Source of the DNA: Thermogemmata fonticola
Lineage (GTDB): Bacteria > Planctomycetota > Planctomycetia > Gemmatales > Gemmataceae
Direction: 5' to 3'
Assembly (NCBI RefSeq): GCF_013694095.1
Contig: NZ_JACEFB010000016.1
Span: 33,535 to 97,534, forward strand
Length of the DNA: 64,000 bases
Shown: piece by piece, positions 33,558 through 43,182 of the stretch
Layout: each line of letters begins with the position of its first letter
Position numbering within the stretch: the first letter of the stretch is position 1
The notes under the pieces: model-generated
What the model was told of the DNA's origin: nothing
The model's input: the letters and a program-made list of their open reading frames with translations, nothing else
The model's database searches: none
Program-made: the position numbers and the translations under genes

Positions 33558-34930
33558 GCCGACTTGGCTCCCGCTCCATCGCATGGCGGCGAACGAAGCA
33601 CAGCCTGGACAGCCTCGACCACCGCGGCGGCCGGTACCGTGGTTTCCACACGCCGGGAGAGGTCCTTGATCTTCCACAGGCCACGGGCGAACTCCTCGGA
33701 GCCAGCAATCAGGGCGCACCGCAGGCCGCGTTTTTCTGCGTAAGACAGTTGTTGACCAATCTTTTTCGCTTCAGGATAAACTTCGACCGCGACTCCCGCT
33801 GCACGCAACTGACGGGCCAGGCGCTGATAGTCCGCCAGGCGTTCCGCATCGAACTGCACGATCAGCACCTCCGCCGGTGTATGCCGCTGGTTCAATAACG
33901 GATGATGCAATTCTTCCAGCGCGGCCACAAGACGGTCCAAACCCAAGGAGGCGCCCACACCGGGTAGCACCTGCCGTGTGTATTTACCGGCCAAATTATC
34001 GTACCGCCCGCCGCTACAAATGCTGCCAATGCCCGGCAGATCCGTCAGAAAGGTTTCGTACACCGTACCTGTGTAATAATCCAACCCGCGGCAGATGCTC
34101 AGGTCGATGACGATCCGTTCCGGCGGCACTCCCACAGCATGAACCACTTCGAGCAACTCTCGCAGGCGGCGTAAACCCTCTTGGGCTAGAGGGGGCACGG
34201 GAGAGGCAAACTCGGCCTGCACGCGATCTAATAGCTCGGTGGAAGAACCGCGCAATTCCGCCAGTCGCAGAACTTGCTCGGCCTGAGCAGAACTCACCTG
34301 GGCCGCCCGTATCATCTCTTCCGCCACTTTGTCCCGCCCGATCTTGGGGAGCTTGTCTAGGGCGCGCAACAGCGGCACCGCCTGATCCTGCAAACCCTGC
34401 TGGGCCAACCAACCGTTGAGCAACAGGCGGCTATTGATGTGGATGGCGAAGCGTTGCACGTCCAAGGCCAGCAGCAGATCATGGATGACCAAAGCTACCT
34501 CGATATCCGCAGCATTCGACATCGTCCCGATGATGTCGAAGTCGCATTGCCAGAACTCCCGGTAGCGACCCTGTCCAGGTCGTTCCCCACGCCAGACCGG
34601 TCCCATGGCGTAGCGCTTGAAGGGCAGACCAAACTGATTCAGATACTGGGCTGCAAACCGAGCGAAGGGAACGGTCAGGTCGAACCGCAGTCCCATTTCC
34701 TCTTTTTCCCCTTTGGCACTGCGGACGCGGTAAATCAGCTTATCCGACTCTTCCCCTCCCTTACCCAAGAGGATGTCGAGGGCTTCACAGGCCGGAGTAT
34801 CAATCGGCGTGTAGCCGTAGGAACGATAAACTTCACGGACCCGGCGCAAAATTTCCTCGCGGGCGAGCATCACCGAGGGCAGATAGTCGCGGAACCCCGA
34901 CAAGGTCCGAGGCGGGATAACATCCGACAC
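33554..34930 (-). CDS. hisS: Histidine--tRNA ligase HisRS
   Basis: The 458-residue class II synthetase attaches histidine to tRNA-His. Class II motifs are present: FDLTVPFARF (motif 1 region), VWRGERPGQGRYREFWQCDFDIIG (motif 2), the histidine-specific GRGLDYYTGTVYE-type stretch CRGLDYYTG, and GVGASLGLDRL (motif 3). An anticodon-binding domain follows (EVLIVQFDAERLADYQRLA). The GTG of SDVIPPRTLSGFRDYLP is chosen since GGGGAGAG lies upstream and family proteins start near here; an ATG 20 codons earlier is possible. The stop overlaps the HYExAFE gene start. Confidence 0.95.
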   Translation of the reverse strand: MSDVIPPRTLSGFRDYLPSVMLAREEILRRVREVYRSYGYTPIDTPACEALDILLGKGGEESDKLIYRVRSAKGEKEEMGLRFDLTVPFARFAAQYLNQFGLPFKRYAMGPVWRGERPGQGRYREFWQCDFDIIGTMSNAADIEVALVIHDLLLALDVQRFAIHINSRLLLNGWLAQQGLQDQAVPLLRALDKLPKIGRDKVAEEMIRAAQVSSAQAEQVLRLAELRGSSTELLDRVQAEFASPVPPLAQEGLRRLRELLEVVHAVGVPPERIVIDLSICRGLDYYTGTVYETFLTDLPGIGSICSGGRYDNLAGKYTRQVLPGVGASLGLDRLVAALEELHHPLLNQRHTPAEVLIVQFDAERLADYQRLARQLRAAGVAVEVYPEAKKIGQQLSYAEKRGLRCALIAGSEEFARGLWKIKDLSRRVETTVPAAAVVEAVQAVLRSPPCDGAGAKSA

Positions 34931-35033
34931 AGGTTTCTCTCCCCGTCTATTCCTGGGAAGTTCGAGGCGAGGCCTTCCTCCGTCTGGCATGTTGGCGTGA
35001 ACGGCAACCTCGCCGCTAGCTTTGCCGGTTGTT

Positions 35034-36188
35034 TTACGACATGTTCCGCTTGCGGGCGCTCATCCGTTCCAGAAAGCGGCGTTCTTCTTCCGTCAGGGCC
35101 TCCTTTCCGCAGCGGGCGATTTTGTCCAGAAGTTCATCCATGCGAGCCTCGTCGCGGGCCAATTGTTCCTGTTCCCGTTTCCGTTGCCGGGCCTGTCGGG
35201 CTTCTCGCCAGCGCTGCCACCAACTTTTGCGCACGGTCTGCGGCTCGTTTTCCTCATCGAAGCGCAAGCTGGTATAACCCGCCGAAAAGTCGTAGCCAAA
35301 AGCACCCCGCGCCTCCGGCTCCCAGTACGCCAGGCGCCAAGCCTCAAAAAACATGAAGATCGACAAGGCCAGCAGCAGCGACTCATTGATGGCAATCGCC
35401 AGGATCAAAAACAACCCTCCCATCACAAAACCGCTGTAACCGGCAATCGTGGCCCCCTGCTCGTAATCACTCCGGGACCAAACGAAGCTCTGAAGCATCC
35501 GCCCGCCATCCAGGGGATAGGCCGGTATCAAGTTGAAGAGCAGCAGCAACCAACTGAGATAGAACGCGCGGTGTAGCCAAACAATCCAGGTCGGGGCTAT
35601 GGCTCGCTCCATCTTCACGCGGGGAACCATCTCAAAATCGTGGAACATCCCCCGTTCCCAGGGCCGCAGGGGGGATTCCTCCATCGCGCCGTTTTCACTC
35701 GGATAGAACCGCAGGCCGTAGTGGCTGGTGTAGATACGTCCATCCCGGTAGCTCTTCAATTCAGCGACGAAGGGATTGGAAAAAGGATCCAGGTTGGGCC
35801 AGTAGCCTGCTGCCAGTATAACCAGAGCAATCACTAGACAGAGAATCGCATTGGCCAGCGGTCCGCCCGCTGCCGAGACCAGATGGGCGCGGGGATTCCA
35901 CGGCACATCGACTGAGGCAAAGCCTCCCAGAGGCCAAAGCATCACCTCCCGTGCATCTCCGCCCACGGATCGGGCCGCGAACACATGGCCGTACTCATGA
36001 ATCAAAACGATCACGAAGAGCAGAACACCCCAGAACAGCACCAGGTCGGTCCAAGCAATGGCCTGGGTTTCCGCCAAGGCCATGCGCAAGATCAAACCTA
36101 TCACCACGAGGAGAAACAGAACATGGATCTTGATCCGAACTCCGAAGAGCCGGAATAGAGGAAGCCCCCACGTCAGCGGCTCGCGCAT
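35034..36188 (-). CDS. Site-2 protease-like membrane metalloprotease (M50)
   Basis: The 384-residue multi-pass protein carries the zinc site HEYGH at about 64-68 in a membrane helix, the second S2P motif LIPAYPLDGGRML, and SAAGGPLANAILCLV, which mark M50 intramembrane proteases. About five helices are visible. After the last one there is a charged C-terminal tail rich in Arg/Glu/Gln that looks like a coiled coil (RWREARQARQRKREQEQLARDEARMDELL). A region of about 70 residues lies between the catalytic motifs. No PDZ or CBS domain is seen. Substrate is unknown; anti-sigma factor cleavage is one possibility. The start is at the ATG that has AGGGTGG upstream. Confidence 0.88.
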   Translation of the reverse strand: MREPLTWGLPLFRLFGVRIKIHVLFLLVVIGLILRMALAETQAIAWTDLVLFWGVLLFVIVLIHEYGHVFAARSVGGDAREVMLWPLGGFASVDVPWNPRAHLVSAAGGPLANAILCLVIALVILAAGYWPNLDPFSNPFVAELKSYRDGRIYTSHYGLRFYPSENGAMEESPLRPWERGMFHDFEMVPRVKMERAIAPTWIVWLHRAFYLSWLLLLFNLIPAYPLDGGRMLQSFVWSRSDYEQGATIAGYSGFVMGGLFLILAIAINESLLLALSIFMFFEAWRLAYWEPEARGAFGYDFSAGYTSLRFDEENEPQTVRKSWWQRWREARQARQRKREQEQLARDEARMDELLDKIARCGKEALTEEERRFLERMSARKRNMS

Positions 36189-36422
36189 GCCATCCACCCT
36201 TTATCAGCACCCACGGACGGTACGCTTTCGTAGAGTTATCCTAGCCAACAGCATCGCAGACCGCAATCAAAGGTCGAGAGGGCTACCAGCCACCGCACGG
36301 CCAGCGGTTCGGCCAAGCCGGCTTCTGGGAACACCTGCGCTCTTCAGTTGCAAGTGCAATACCCTAGCCGGCCCGAAAACGACACTGAGACGAACCCCGA
36401 ACGCCACCCCCAGGAGCATGCC

Positions 36423-36980
36423 GTGTCCCCAGAGCTGATCTCCCAGCGGCAGATCGTCTACACAGGCCGCAAAATCCAAGTCGCCACCGACCTGCTCACC
36501 ACCGTTGACGGCCGACAGGTTCGCCGCGATGTAGTCATTCATCCTGGTGCGGTCGTGATCCTTCCTGTCCTCGATCGCCATCAGATCGTACTGCTGAAAA
36601 ATTACCGCTTCATCGTTGAGGATACCCTTTGGGAAGTACCCGCGGGCACTTTGGAAAGCGGCGAGGAGCCTCAGCAAGCCGCGATTCGAGAACTCGCCGA
36701 GGAAACCGGCTACCAGGCAGCTCGCTGGCACTATCACGGCTTCGTTTATGCCTCACCTGGGGTGCTGACCGAGAAAATGCACCTGTTTTTCGCCCTCGAC
36801 TTGACCCCTGGCCCAGCTCATCCCGAAGCGGATGAACACCTCCAGCCTGTGATCCTCTCCCTCCAAACCGCCTTGGAAATGATCCGCCGCGGTGACATCC
36901 GGGATGCCAAAACCGTCACCACCCTACTCCTGTGGGATCGCTTCTACGCAGATCAATTCTTGCCGCCATCCACCTCCTAA
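36423..36980 (+). CDS. NUDIX hydrolase, ADP-ribose pyrophosphatase type
   Basis: The 185-residue enzyme has a complete Nudix box: Gly75, Glu81, then REL-EETG at 89-96, preceded by the EVPAG of ADP-ribose pyrophosphatases. The N-terminal swapped-strand region (ISQRQIVYTGRKIQVATD) also fits that subfamily. It likely hydrolyses ADP-ribose or related nucleoside diphosphate sugars to AMP and sugar phosphate with Mg2+. The GTG start is preferred: AGGAG lies six bases before it, while the ATG-led longer frame begins with a low-complexity polar stretch. Confidence 0.9.
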   Translation: MSPELISQRQIVYTGRKIQVATDLLTTVDGRQVRRDVVIHPGAVVILPVLDRHQIVLLKNYRFIVEDTLWEVPAGTLESGEEPQQAAIRELAEETGYQAARWHYHGFVYASPGVLTEKMHLFFALDLTPGPAHPEADEHLQPVILSLQTALEMIRRGDIRDAKTVTTLLLWDRFYADQFLPPSTS

Positions 36981-37282
36981 TCGCCAAACTGTTTTCTCCC
37001 CTTGTTTCCTTTTCCAAACCCTGGCGTGGCTTCCAGCGGCCTAGTTTTTCCGGGAATTTTTTTTCAACCTCCGCCGCTCTTCCCATCAGACCCGGAATTA
37101 TGACCTGGAATATCACTCCGGGACAGGCGGGATGGAGAAACCGAGACAGCAACGATTCCTCCTACCACTTACGAACAGAAGAATTAAGCAATTTGTCCTG
37201 GGAAGAGGGTAAACTGGGACATGTCTTCACCGAAGGCGTGTTCAGCGATACCTTTACTCATGCCCAATAATAGGAGCAACCC
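36981..37282. other. Non-coding gap upstream of the ceramidase-like gene
   Basis: About 300 bases with no supported gene. The right end carries the AGGAG ribosome binding site of the next gene. No repeat or terminator was recognised. Confidence 0.45.
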
Positions 37283-39979
37283 ATGGGAATAGACACAGGC
37301 CGGACTTGGAAGCGGTTCCGCTGGCTGGGACTGCTCGTCATTCTTCTCGCCCTCATCCTCTCTCGATCCGAGCTATCCAGCTTGGAACCGACGACGAGGA
37401 CCGAGACGGATCTGGTGCAGTGGGAAGTGGCCACTTTCGAGGCGGACATCACCATTCCCCTCGGACATCCCTGCATGGGTGGCGGAGTGGCCGATGCCAA
37501 GGAAATTGTCGATCCGCTGTGGGCGAAAGGTTTCGTCTTGCGGCCGGCCGGGGTTCGCCAAAAAGACGACGAACGCCTAGCCTCCGTTCCTGCGGGGAAA
37601 TCGGCTTACTTTCCTTTGGTGGTCGTGGCGCTGGATTGGTGCCAATGCAACAATGATTCCTACGACCGTTGGCGGGAAGCTTTAGCCGAGGCTGCCGGGA
37701 CGACGCGGGAACGCGTTTTTTTGGCCACCGTACATCAACACGATGCTCCCATTTGCGACCTGCGCGCCCAACAGTTACTGGATCAGGCCGGTAAGAAAGG
37801 CTGGCACTGCGATCCGCAATTCCACGAAACCGCGGTACAACGGACGGTTCGCGCTTTACGAACTGCCTTGGACAAACCCAAGCGCATCACGCACATCGGC
37901 TTAGGCCAGGCCAAAGTCGAGCGCATCGCCTCTAATCGCCGTGTCGTCTCTGCCGATGGGCGGATTAGCTGGAGCCGTGGCAGTAGAAGTGGCGACATTT
38001 TCAACGCCCCGGAAGGCGAAATTGACCCCTGGCTCAAGACCATCAGTTTTTGGGACGGCGATACGCCGATCCTGGCATGGAGTTGCTATGCCGTCCATCC
38101 CATGAGCTATTACGGCCAAGGGCAAGTCTCCGCGGACTTTCCCGGCCTAGCACGAGCACGGCGGCAACGGGACGATCCTCGCGTGTTCCAGATGTACTTC
38201 ACCGGTTGTGCCGGAGATGTGACCGCGGGCAAATACAACACCGGCACTCCCGAAAACCGTCCCCAATTGGCCGAACGGCTCTACCAGGCCATGCTTGCCG
38301 CCTGGAAAAACACTCAGCGGTTCCCCTTGCAATCGGCGGATTTTCGCTCGGCCCCGCTTTACCTCCCGCCGCGCGATGAAGGGAAGTTTACCGTGGCGCA
38401 AATGCGGCGCATACTCGCGGACGAAAAGGCCACCCGTTGGCAGCGCATTTCCGCGGCGATGGGGCTGAGTTGGCGAGAACGTGTTGCTGCCGGCCGACCT
38501 ATTGACGTACCCTGTTTGGACTTCAATCGCGGCCAAGCTCTTTTCCTCGTTTTGCCTGCAGAGGCGTTCGTCGGCTATCAACTCGCTGCTCAAAAACTCC
38601 GCCCCGATTCGTTCGTTATGGCCGTGGGCTTTGGCGACGGAGCGCCCGGCTACATCCCCACGGACCGCTGCTGGAAAGAAGGGTATAACGACGACTACTG
38701 CTGGGTGGCGCCGATGACGGATGCCATCCTTCTCGATGTGCTGCGGCAAGTCTTGAATGTTCCAGAAAGCGATGCCTCGAAAGTCCCACCGCCTCTGCTG
38801 GCCGAAAAAACTGCCTGGAACGCGCGCATTCCCCTCATTCGGCGTGAGGTGATTTATCAGGAACTTAGCCCGACGTTTCAATGGTTCCATCCACGAGCCG
38901 CGGCTATTCCTCCCACCGGTGATAGTCCCCATCCCACGGTCATTCTAACCTTACAGAAACACCTGGTAGCCAGTGATTACTACTCCGGCTTGTACGTGAT
39001 GCGCTCGGAGGATTTGGGGCGTACTTGGCAAGGCCCCAAACCTGTCCCAGAGTTGGATTGGATACGACAGCCGGACGGCACCGTCCTGGCCATGTGCGAC
39101 GTGACACCGGGCTATCATCCTCTTACGGGCAAAGTCATCGCCTTGGGCTGCTCAGTCTATTACGACTCCCAGGGCCGGCAGTTGCAAGACCGCCCGCGTT
39201 GCTCCCAGGTGGCTTATGCCGTCTACGATCCCAAAACCGACCGCTGGGCGCGCTGGCAAATCCTGGAACTGCCTCCGCTGGAGAAATTCCAGTTCCTGGC
39301 TCGCAACGGCTGCGGACAATGGGTCGTCGAAAACGATGGTTCCCTGCTGGTACCGATCTATTTCGCGCCTCGTGCGAACATGCCTTTCGCCGTCACGGTG
39401 CTGCGGTGCCGTTTCGATGGGCAGAAACTCATCTACCGCGAACACGGAGATGAACTCTTCCTCAACGAAGTTCGCGGCTTGAGCGAACCCTCGCTGATTC
39501 AGTGCGGCGGCATGTATTACCTCACCATTCGCCATGATCGCCGGGGTTACGTCACCCGGAGCAAGGACGGCTTGCATTGGGAACCGCTCCGCCCCTGGAC
39601 ATTCGACGACGGCTCCGAGTTGGGCAGCTACAACACCCAGCAGCATTGGGTCTGCCACGAGGGCGAGCTATACCTTGTTTACACCCGCCGGGGTGCTCAG
39701 AACGACCACATCCCTCGGCATCGGGCGCCACTTTGGATAGCTCGTGTGGATCGGGACAAGTTACAGGTTCTGCGGAGCACGGAGCAAGTGGTCCTGCCGG
39801 AACGCGGAGCCATGATGGGCAACTTCGGAGCGGCACCGGTTACCTCACGCGAATGGTGGATCACAGTTGGGGAGAATCTCTTGCCTCAACGCACCGCTAA
39901 CCGAACTAAGCCCGATCCTCGCGGCGCCGACGGCAGCGTCCTCTTAGGACGACTAACTTGGCCGAAAAGCGAGCGCTAA
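37283..39979 (+). CDS. Exported fusion: neutral ceramidase-like domain + sialidase/BNR-like domain
   Basis: The 898-residue protein starts with a membrane anchor or uncleaved signal at about 13-28. Residues of about 45-500 resemble the neutral/alkaline ceramidase family: FEADITIPLGHPCMGGG, ATVHQHDAP at 148-156 (the zinc-binding HxH), a CYAVHPMSYYG block near 270 and FTGCAGDVTAGKYN. From about 550 on it resembles exo-sialidases, with Asp-box-like RSEDLGRTWQGP and YVTRSKDGLHWEP. The split suggests one enzyme acting on a lipid or glycolipid headgroup and then on a glycan. AGGAG precedes the ATG. The substrate is unknown and the two-domain order is uncommon as far as I know. Confidence 0.8.
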   Translation: MGIDTGRTWKRFRWLGLLVILLALILSRSELSSLEPTTRTETDLVQWEVATFEADITIPLGHPCMGGGVADAKEIVDPLWAKGFVLRPAGVRQKDDERLASVPAGKSAYFPLVVVALDWCQCNNDSYDRWREALAEAAGTTRERVFLATVHQHDAPICDLRAQQLLDQAGKKGWHCDPQFHETAVQRTVRALRTALDKPKRITHIGLGQAKVERIASNRRVVSADGRISWSRGSRSGDIFNAPEGEIDPWLKTISFWDGDTPILAWSCYAVHPMSYYGQGQVSADFPGLARARRQRDDPRVFQMYFTGCAGDVTAGKYNTGTPENRPQLAERLYQAMLAAWKNTQRFPLQSADFRSAPLYLPPRDEGKFTVAQMRRILADEKATRWQRISAAMGLSWRERVAAGRPIDVPCLDFNRGQALFLVLPAEAFVGYQLAAQKLRPDSFVMAVGFGDGAPGYIPTDRCWKEGYNDDYCWVAPMTDAILLDVLRQVLNVPESDASKVPPPLLAEKTAWNARIPLIRREVIYQELSPTFQWFHPRAAAIPPTGDSPHPTVILTLQKHLVASDYYSGLYVMRSEDLGRTWQGPKPVPELDWIRQPDGTVLAMCDVTPGYHPLTGKVIALGCSVYYDSQGRQLQDRPRCSQVAYAVYDPKTDRWARWQILELPPLEKFQFLARNGCGQWVVENDGSLLVPIYFAPRANMPFAVTVLRCRFDGQKLIYREHGDELFLNEVRGLSEPSLIQCGGMYYLTIRHDRRGYVTRSKDGLHWEPLRPWTFDDGSELGSYNTQQHWVCHEGELYLVYTRRGAQNDHIPRHRAPLWIARVDRDKLQVLRSTEQVVLPERGAMMGNFGAAPVTSREWWITVGENLLPQRTANRTKPDPRGADGSVLLGRLTWPKSER

Positions 39980-40115
39980 GGCCGCGGGAAACTTGGCTCT
40001 TTGTGAACTGTCCGTAATAATATGCCTGATCCGCTATAGCGGGCCTTCATCAACAGCCACAATCCTTCGCGGCTTTGGGTCAAAGAGTGGGCCACACCTC
40101 CTTAGGGCTGTCTTG

Positions 40116-40188
40116 GCCCCCGTAGCTCAGTGGATAGAGCATCGGTTTCCTAAACCGAGGGTCGCAGGTTCGATCCCTGCCGGGGGTA
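40116..40188 (+). tRNA. tRNA-Arg (anticodon CCT)
   Basis: The 73-base tRNA has acceptor stem GCCCCCG/CGGGGGT (one G-U pair), D arm with AGCTCAGTGGATAGAGC, anticodon stem TCGGT/ACCGA with loop TTCCTAA giving anticodon CCT, T arm GCAGG-TTCGATC-CCTGC and discriminator A. CCA is not encoded. A CCCCC/GGGGG hairpin follows at 40194-40208 without a T-run. Confidence 0.96.
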
Positions 40189-41037
40189 TTGTTCCCCCTT
40201 CGTGGGGGCCACAATCCTTGCTCGCTGGCTTCAAGATTCCCGGCAACCCGAGGTTCGGAATTTCTCAACGTTACACCGTTCGCAAACCAAAAAACTCATG
40301 TAGGCCATCGATGCGACTCGATATCGTGGAAACTCGACATCGAGAAAAATCTCCTAACTCCTCATTGGTTATGGGGATAAATCAGTTCCACACGCCCCCT
40401 GTGGTATCTCTGATAGTAGTTCGGGAGAAGCTGGTCGCTTCACGCACTCCCTCTCCCCCTCACTTACGAATGCGAACCGACAACGTGAGTCGGCCCCGGA
40501 TTATGGTGGTGTGATGAGGTAGTCTCAAGAGACCGACACGGTCAGTGTCTGTAGTCTGTGAGAAACGACAAATCAAGCAACGGCAGATGGTCAAGCTGCC
40601 TCAATGCAGGGCCTAGAGATCAGAAAACTGTTAGGATGTAGCCGAACTTTGTGAGACATGCCAAGAGACCATTTCATAACCTCGTTTAACCCTCGCAAAT
40701 TAGGAGTTTGCAGAGTGAAGCCTGCAATTTGGAAACAGTTTCTACCTCGTATTTATAGACAATTTCTGATGAACAAGACAGCCAATTGTATTTGCACCGG
40801 CATCTGATGTGTAGCAATCAGTTGTTGTTTCCACTAAATGTGGATCAACATCGCGCTCAATTCCAACGTTCTAGTGAAAGAAGCAGCCCGCGAGGTCTCC
40901 TCCCGCAGCGCGCACGGTGTTAATCCAGGTCATGAGAAGCAATCCACGACGAGTTTGTATTCAGCAAAAATTATCTGAACTATAAGAATTAGACGGACCT
41001 GAGAGATTTTGTGGCGAATCTACAGACCTGTTGCAAT
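40189..41037. other. Gene-poor stretch after tRNA-Arg
   Basis: These 849 bases are less GC-rich than the surrounding genes and contain no ORF I can support. Short frames lack ribosome binding sites and protein-like composition. The position next to a tRNA would suit the remnant of an integrated element, but I found no tRNA-end duplication or integrase. Confidence 0.5.
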
Positions 41038-42459
41038 TCAATTCACGGGAAGGTCGCTCAACGTCAGCCAACCGGCTGCATCTATGTCCTGGGTTTTGTT
41101 AGCAAACTTGAGTGGGTGGCCGTTTTTTTGCGGGTTGGGAACGCGCAGCGCGAGCTTGTACAATCCAGGTTTCAACCCGGACAAATCAAGCGTTTCCGAC
41201 CATAGGCGCGGGGCATCGCCGGGCAGTAGGCCTGTCAATTTGCCACTCGCGGGAATAGTTCTGACGGGTTTACCGCCTGTGAGTATTCCCCACTCCCCCT
41301 TCCACTGGTAATAGAACGGAGCCACTCCACGATTTTCGATTTCCAGTCGCACCACCAGCTTGCCATCGGGGAGCCTGCGGAGCGACACGCTACGGCAGTG
41401 AAACTCGTATCCCATTCGCCGCACGAGTTTCATAGCTCGCTGGATGCGGTTGGGATCCTGCTTTTTCTGGAACATGCCGCTGTCCATTAACCAACTGACA
41501 TGGGTAGCTTCCACACACTGGAGGAAATCCTGAACTCGCTTGTCTCGAGGTTTCTCGTCGAACACGATCCCCCACGCTTCGGGGCGGATCTCCCCGCCAA
41601 TGGGGTGAGTCTTCCACTTCTCTTCTGCACCCGCTGCCTTCAGGGCGGTCATGAAAAACCACTCGTCCCCTTTCCTGCCAGTGTGCAAGGTGGCCCAGGC
41701 AAACGAATCATCATGATATCCAAAGGGGCGATCCACATTCTTCGCCAAATCTGATCGAAATGATTTTTCACCGACAGGGTAACGGAAAAGTACCGGCGTA
41801 ACCTTGAACACCGCCTCGTAAGCGTCCATGACTTCGAGTTGCACTGTTTTGGAGGCGAACAATTCGACCTTCGGGTAAGTATGCCATTCACCCCACAGTC
41901 CAAGAAGCCCGGCTGTGATAAAACCAATGCGTGGATCCCCATCGTATCTCTGGCCCAACGCCGTAACAAACGATCTCAATGACTTCCGCAAATTCCTATC
42001 TTCATAGTCGGGGGTCTCGACTAAGGCGGGTGCGTGCCCTGGCCCCTCGCTATACCACCACTTGTGGATTTTCAGACCATCTCGAATCAGGAAATCCGGA
42101 ATCAGACCTTTTCTACCGGGATACTCCAAACAGATGCGAAAAACAGCCTGATGACCCCGACCGGCAATATCATTCAACATCTTCTCCAACGGCGCCCAAT
42201 CAAACTCGTTGTATCCCTTTACGAGAGCCGAATATGGTAGATAATTGAACTCCATACTGTGTGGGAAATACTCACGGTAATCACCCTGATAAGGCACGAG
42301 GCCTTTGAGAGGGTTGTCCACGGGGGCAGGAGCATACTCAAGGAGACGACATTCCTGCTGTTTAGCCTCCGAGCTGAAGCCGCCCATGGCAACAAATCCA
42401 GCCATCATCCCCCAGGCAAGTGCCATCAACCAAAACACAATTCGGGAAATTCGCACCAT
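41038..42459 (-). CDS. DUF4832-type exported glycan-binding/hydrolase-like protein
   Basis: The 473-residue protein has an N-terminal signal (RIVFWLMALAWGMMAGFVAMGG) and then the DUF4874/DUF4832-type sequence: DNPLKGLVPYQG, a TIM-barrel-like part (FRICLEYPGRKGLIPDFLI, RIGFITAGLLGLWGEWHTYP with a candidate catalytic Glu) and a C-terminal beta domain (LVVRLEIENRGVAPFYYQW, LSGLKPGLYKLALRVPNP). The family is found in glycan-degrading bacteria; activity is not established. AGAGGAG lies just before the ATG, so the longer frame to 42501 is not used. The ORF is less GC-rich than core genes. Confidence 0.75.
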   Translation of the reverse strand: MVRISRIVFWLMALAWGMMAGFVAMGGFSSEAKQQECRLLEYAPAPVDNPLKGLVPYQGDYREYFPHSMEFNYLPYSALVKGYNEFDWAPLEKMLNDIAGRGHQAVFRICLEYPGRKGLIPDFLIRDGLKIHKWWYSEGPGHAPALVETPDYEDRNLRKSLRSFVTALGQRYDGDPRIGFITAGLLGLWGEWHTYPKVELFASKTVQLEVMDAYEAVFKVTPVLFRYPVGEKSFRSDLAKNVDRPFGYHDDSFAWATLHTGRKGDEWFFMTALKAAGAEEKWKTHPIGGEIRPEAWGIVFDEKPRDKRVQDFLQCVEATHVSWLMDSGMFQKKQDPNRIQRAMKLVRRMGYEFHCRSVSLRRLPDGKLVVRLEIENRGVAPFYYQWKGEWGILTGGKPVRTIPASGKLTGLLPGDAPRLWSETLDLSGLKPGLYKLALRVPNPQKNGHPLKFANKTQDIDAAGWLTLSDLPVN

Positions 42460-42996
42460 CGTCTCCTCTGCCTCGATGTTTGTTATCACGGCTGCGTTCA
42501 ACTCAATGACTTATCTTGTTCTAGAAATTGTTCCAGAACCCCAAACTCCACACCGTAAACTCTCATTTGCGAGGGCCGACCGAGATTATGAAATAGTTAG
42601 TCTCCAGGAAGATCGTACAATTTCACCTCTCGATAGTTCGATGTGTGTTTTATGGAATACAACCACTTCTGGGCACTAAGTGGTCCCAGCAACGATGCCC
42701 AAGATTACCAACACTCGGAAATCGCCGAAGTCCACAACGACCATTTCAGAACTCGGATGACACCCGGAAAACTGCCGTTTCAGACTGTCTCATGTTGTTC
42801 GGAAACAGACTCTACTAACTGCGTGAATCTGCTAGGCGTGGCGGATCAATGCGGTAAGCGGTGCCGTCAAATAGACCGTAACATAACAAGTAGCTATCGG
42901 GGATGCCAATGCTGGAGCGTGATGTCCACAGACTGGGGTCAATCAGATTAAGCTGGTCGTCTGCCAGAAGGTCGCCAATCCAACCTCAGCGGTACG
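42460..42996. other. Non-coding gap
   Basis: About 540 bases separate the DUF4832 gene from the end of the upstream operon. Several short frames cross it but none has a ribosome binding site or recognisable composition. It presumably holds the DUF4832 promoter. Confidence 0.45.
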
Positions 42997-43182
42997 TTAG
43001 TCGTCATCGCTAATGATGGGCGGCAGGTGGTGGGCAGATAAAGGATGGTTTGAATTCCAGACAACTCGCCAGTTAGCTTCCCCCGCAGCTTTCGGGAGTG
43101 CCGGATTGCACAAGTCCACGTCATCGAGAATCCAGTCTCCCGTAGGTACGATGACAGCGGTCCCTTTAGGTACTGAGATCAT
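42997..43182 (-). CDS. Tiny ORF coupled to the upstream propeller gene
   Basis: The 61-residue ORF begins ISVPKGTAVIVPTGDWILDD after Met and ends HHLPPIISDDD. Its ATG overlaps the stop of the propeller-like gene as ATGA, the usual arrangement of translationally coupled genes. The composition is protein-like (WILDDVDLCNPALPK, NWRVVWNSNHPL), without signal or membrane segment. No family is recognised. It might instead be the 3' part of a longer protein separated by a frameshift from the upstream gene. Confidence 0.45.
   Translation of the reverse strand: MISVPKGTAVIVPTGDWILDDVDLCNPALPKAAGEANWRVVWNSNHPLSAHHLPPIISDDD

Noticed and set aside
40194..40208. Possible intrinsic terminator after tRNA-Arg
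   Set aside because: CCCCC/GGGGG stem is present but no T-run follows.
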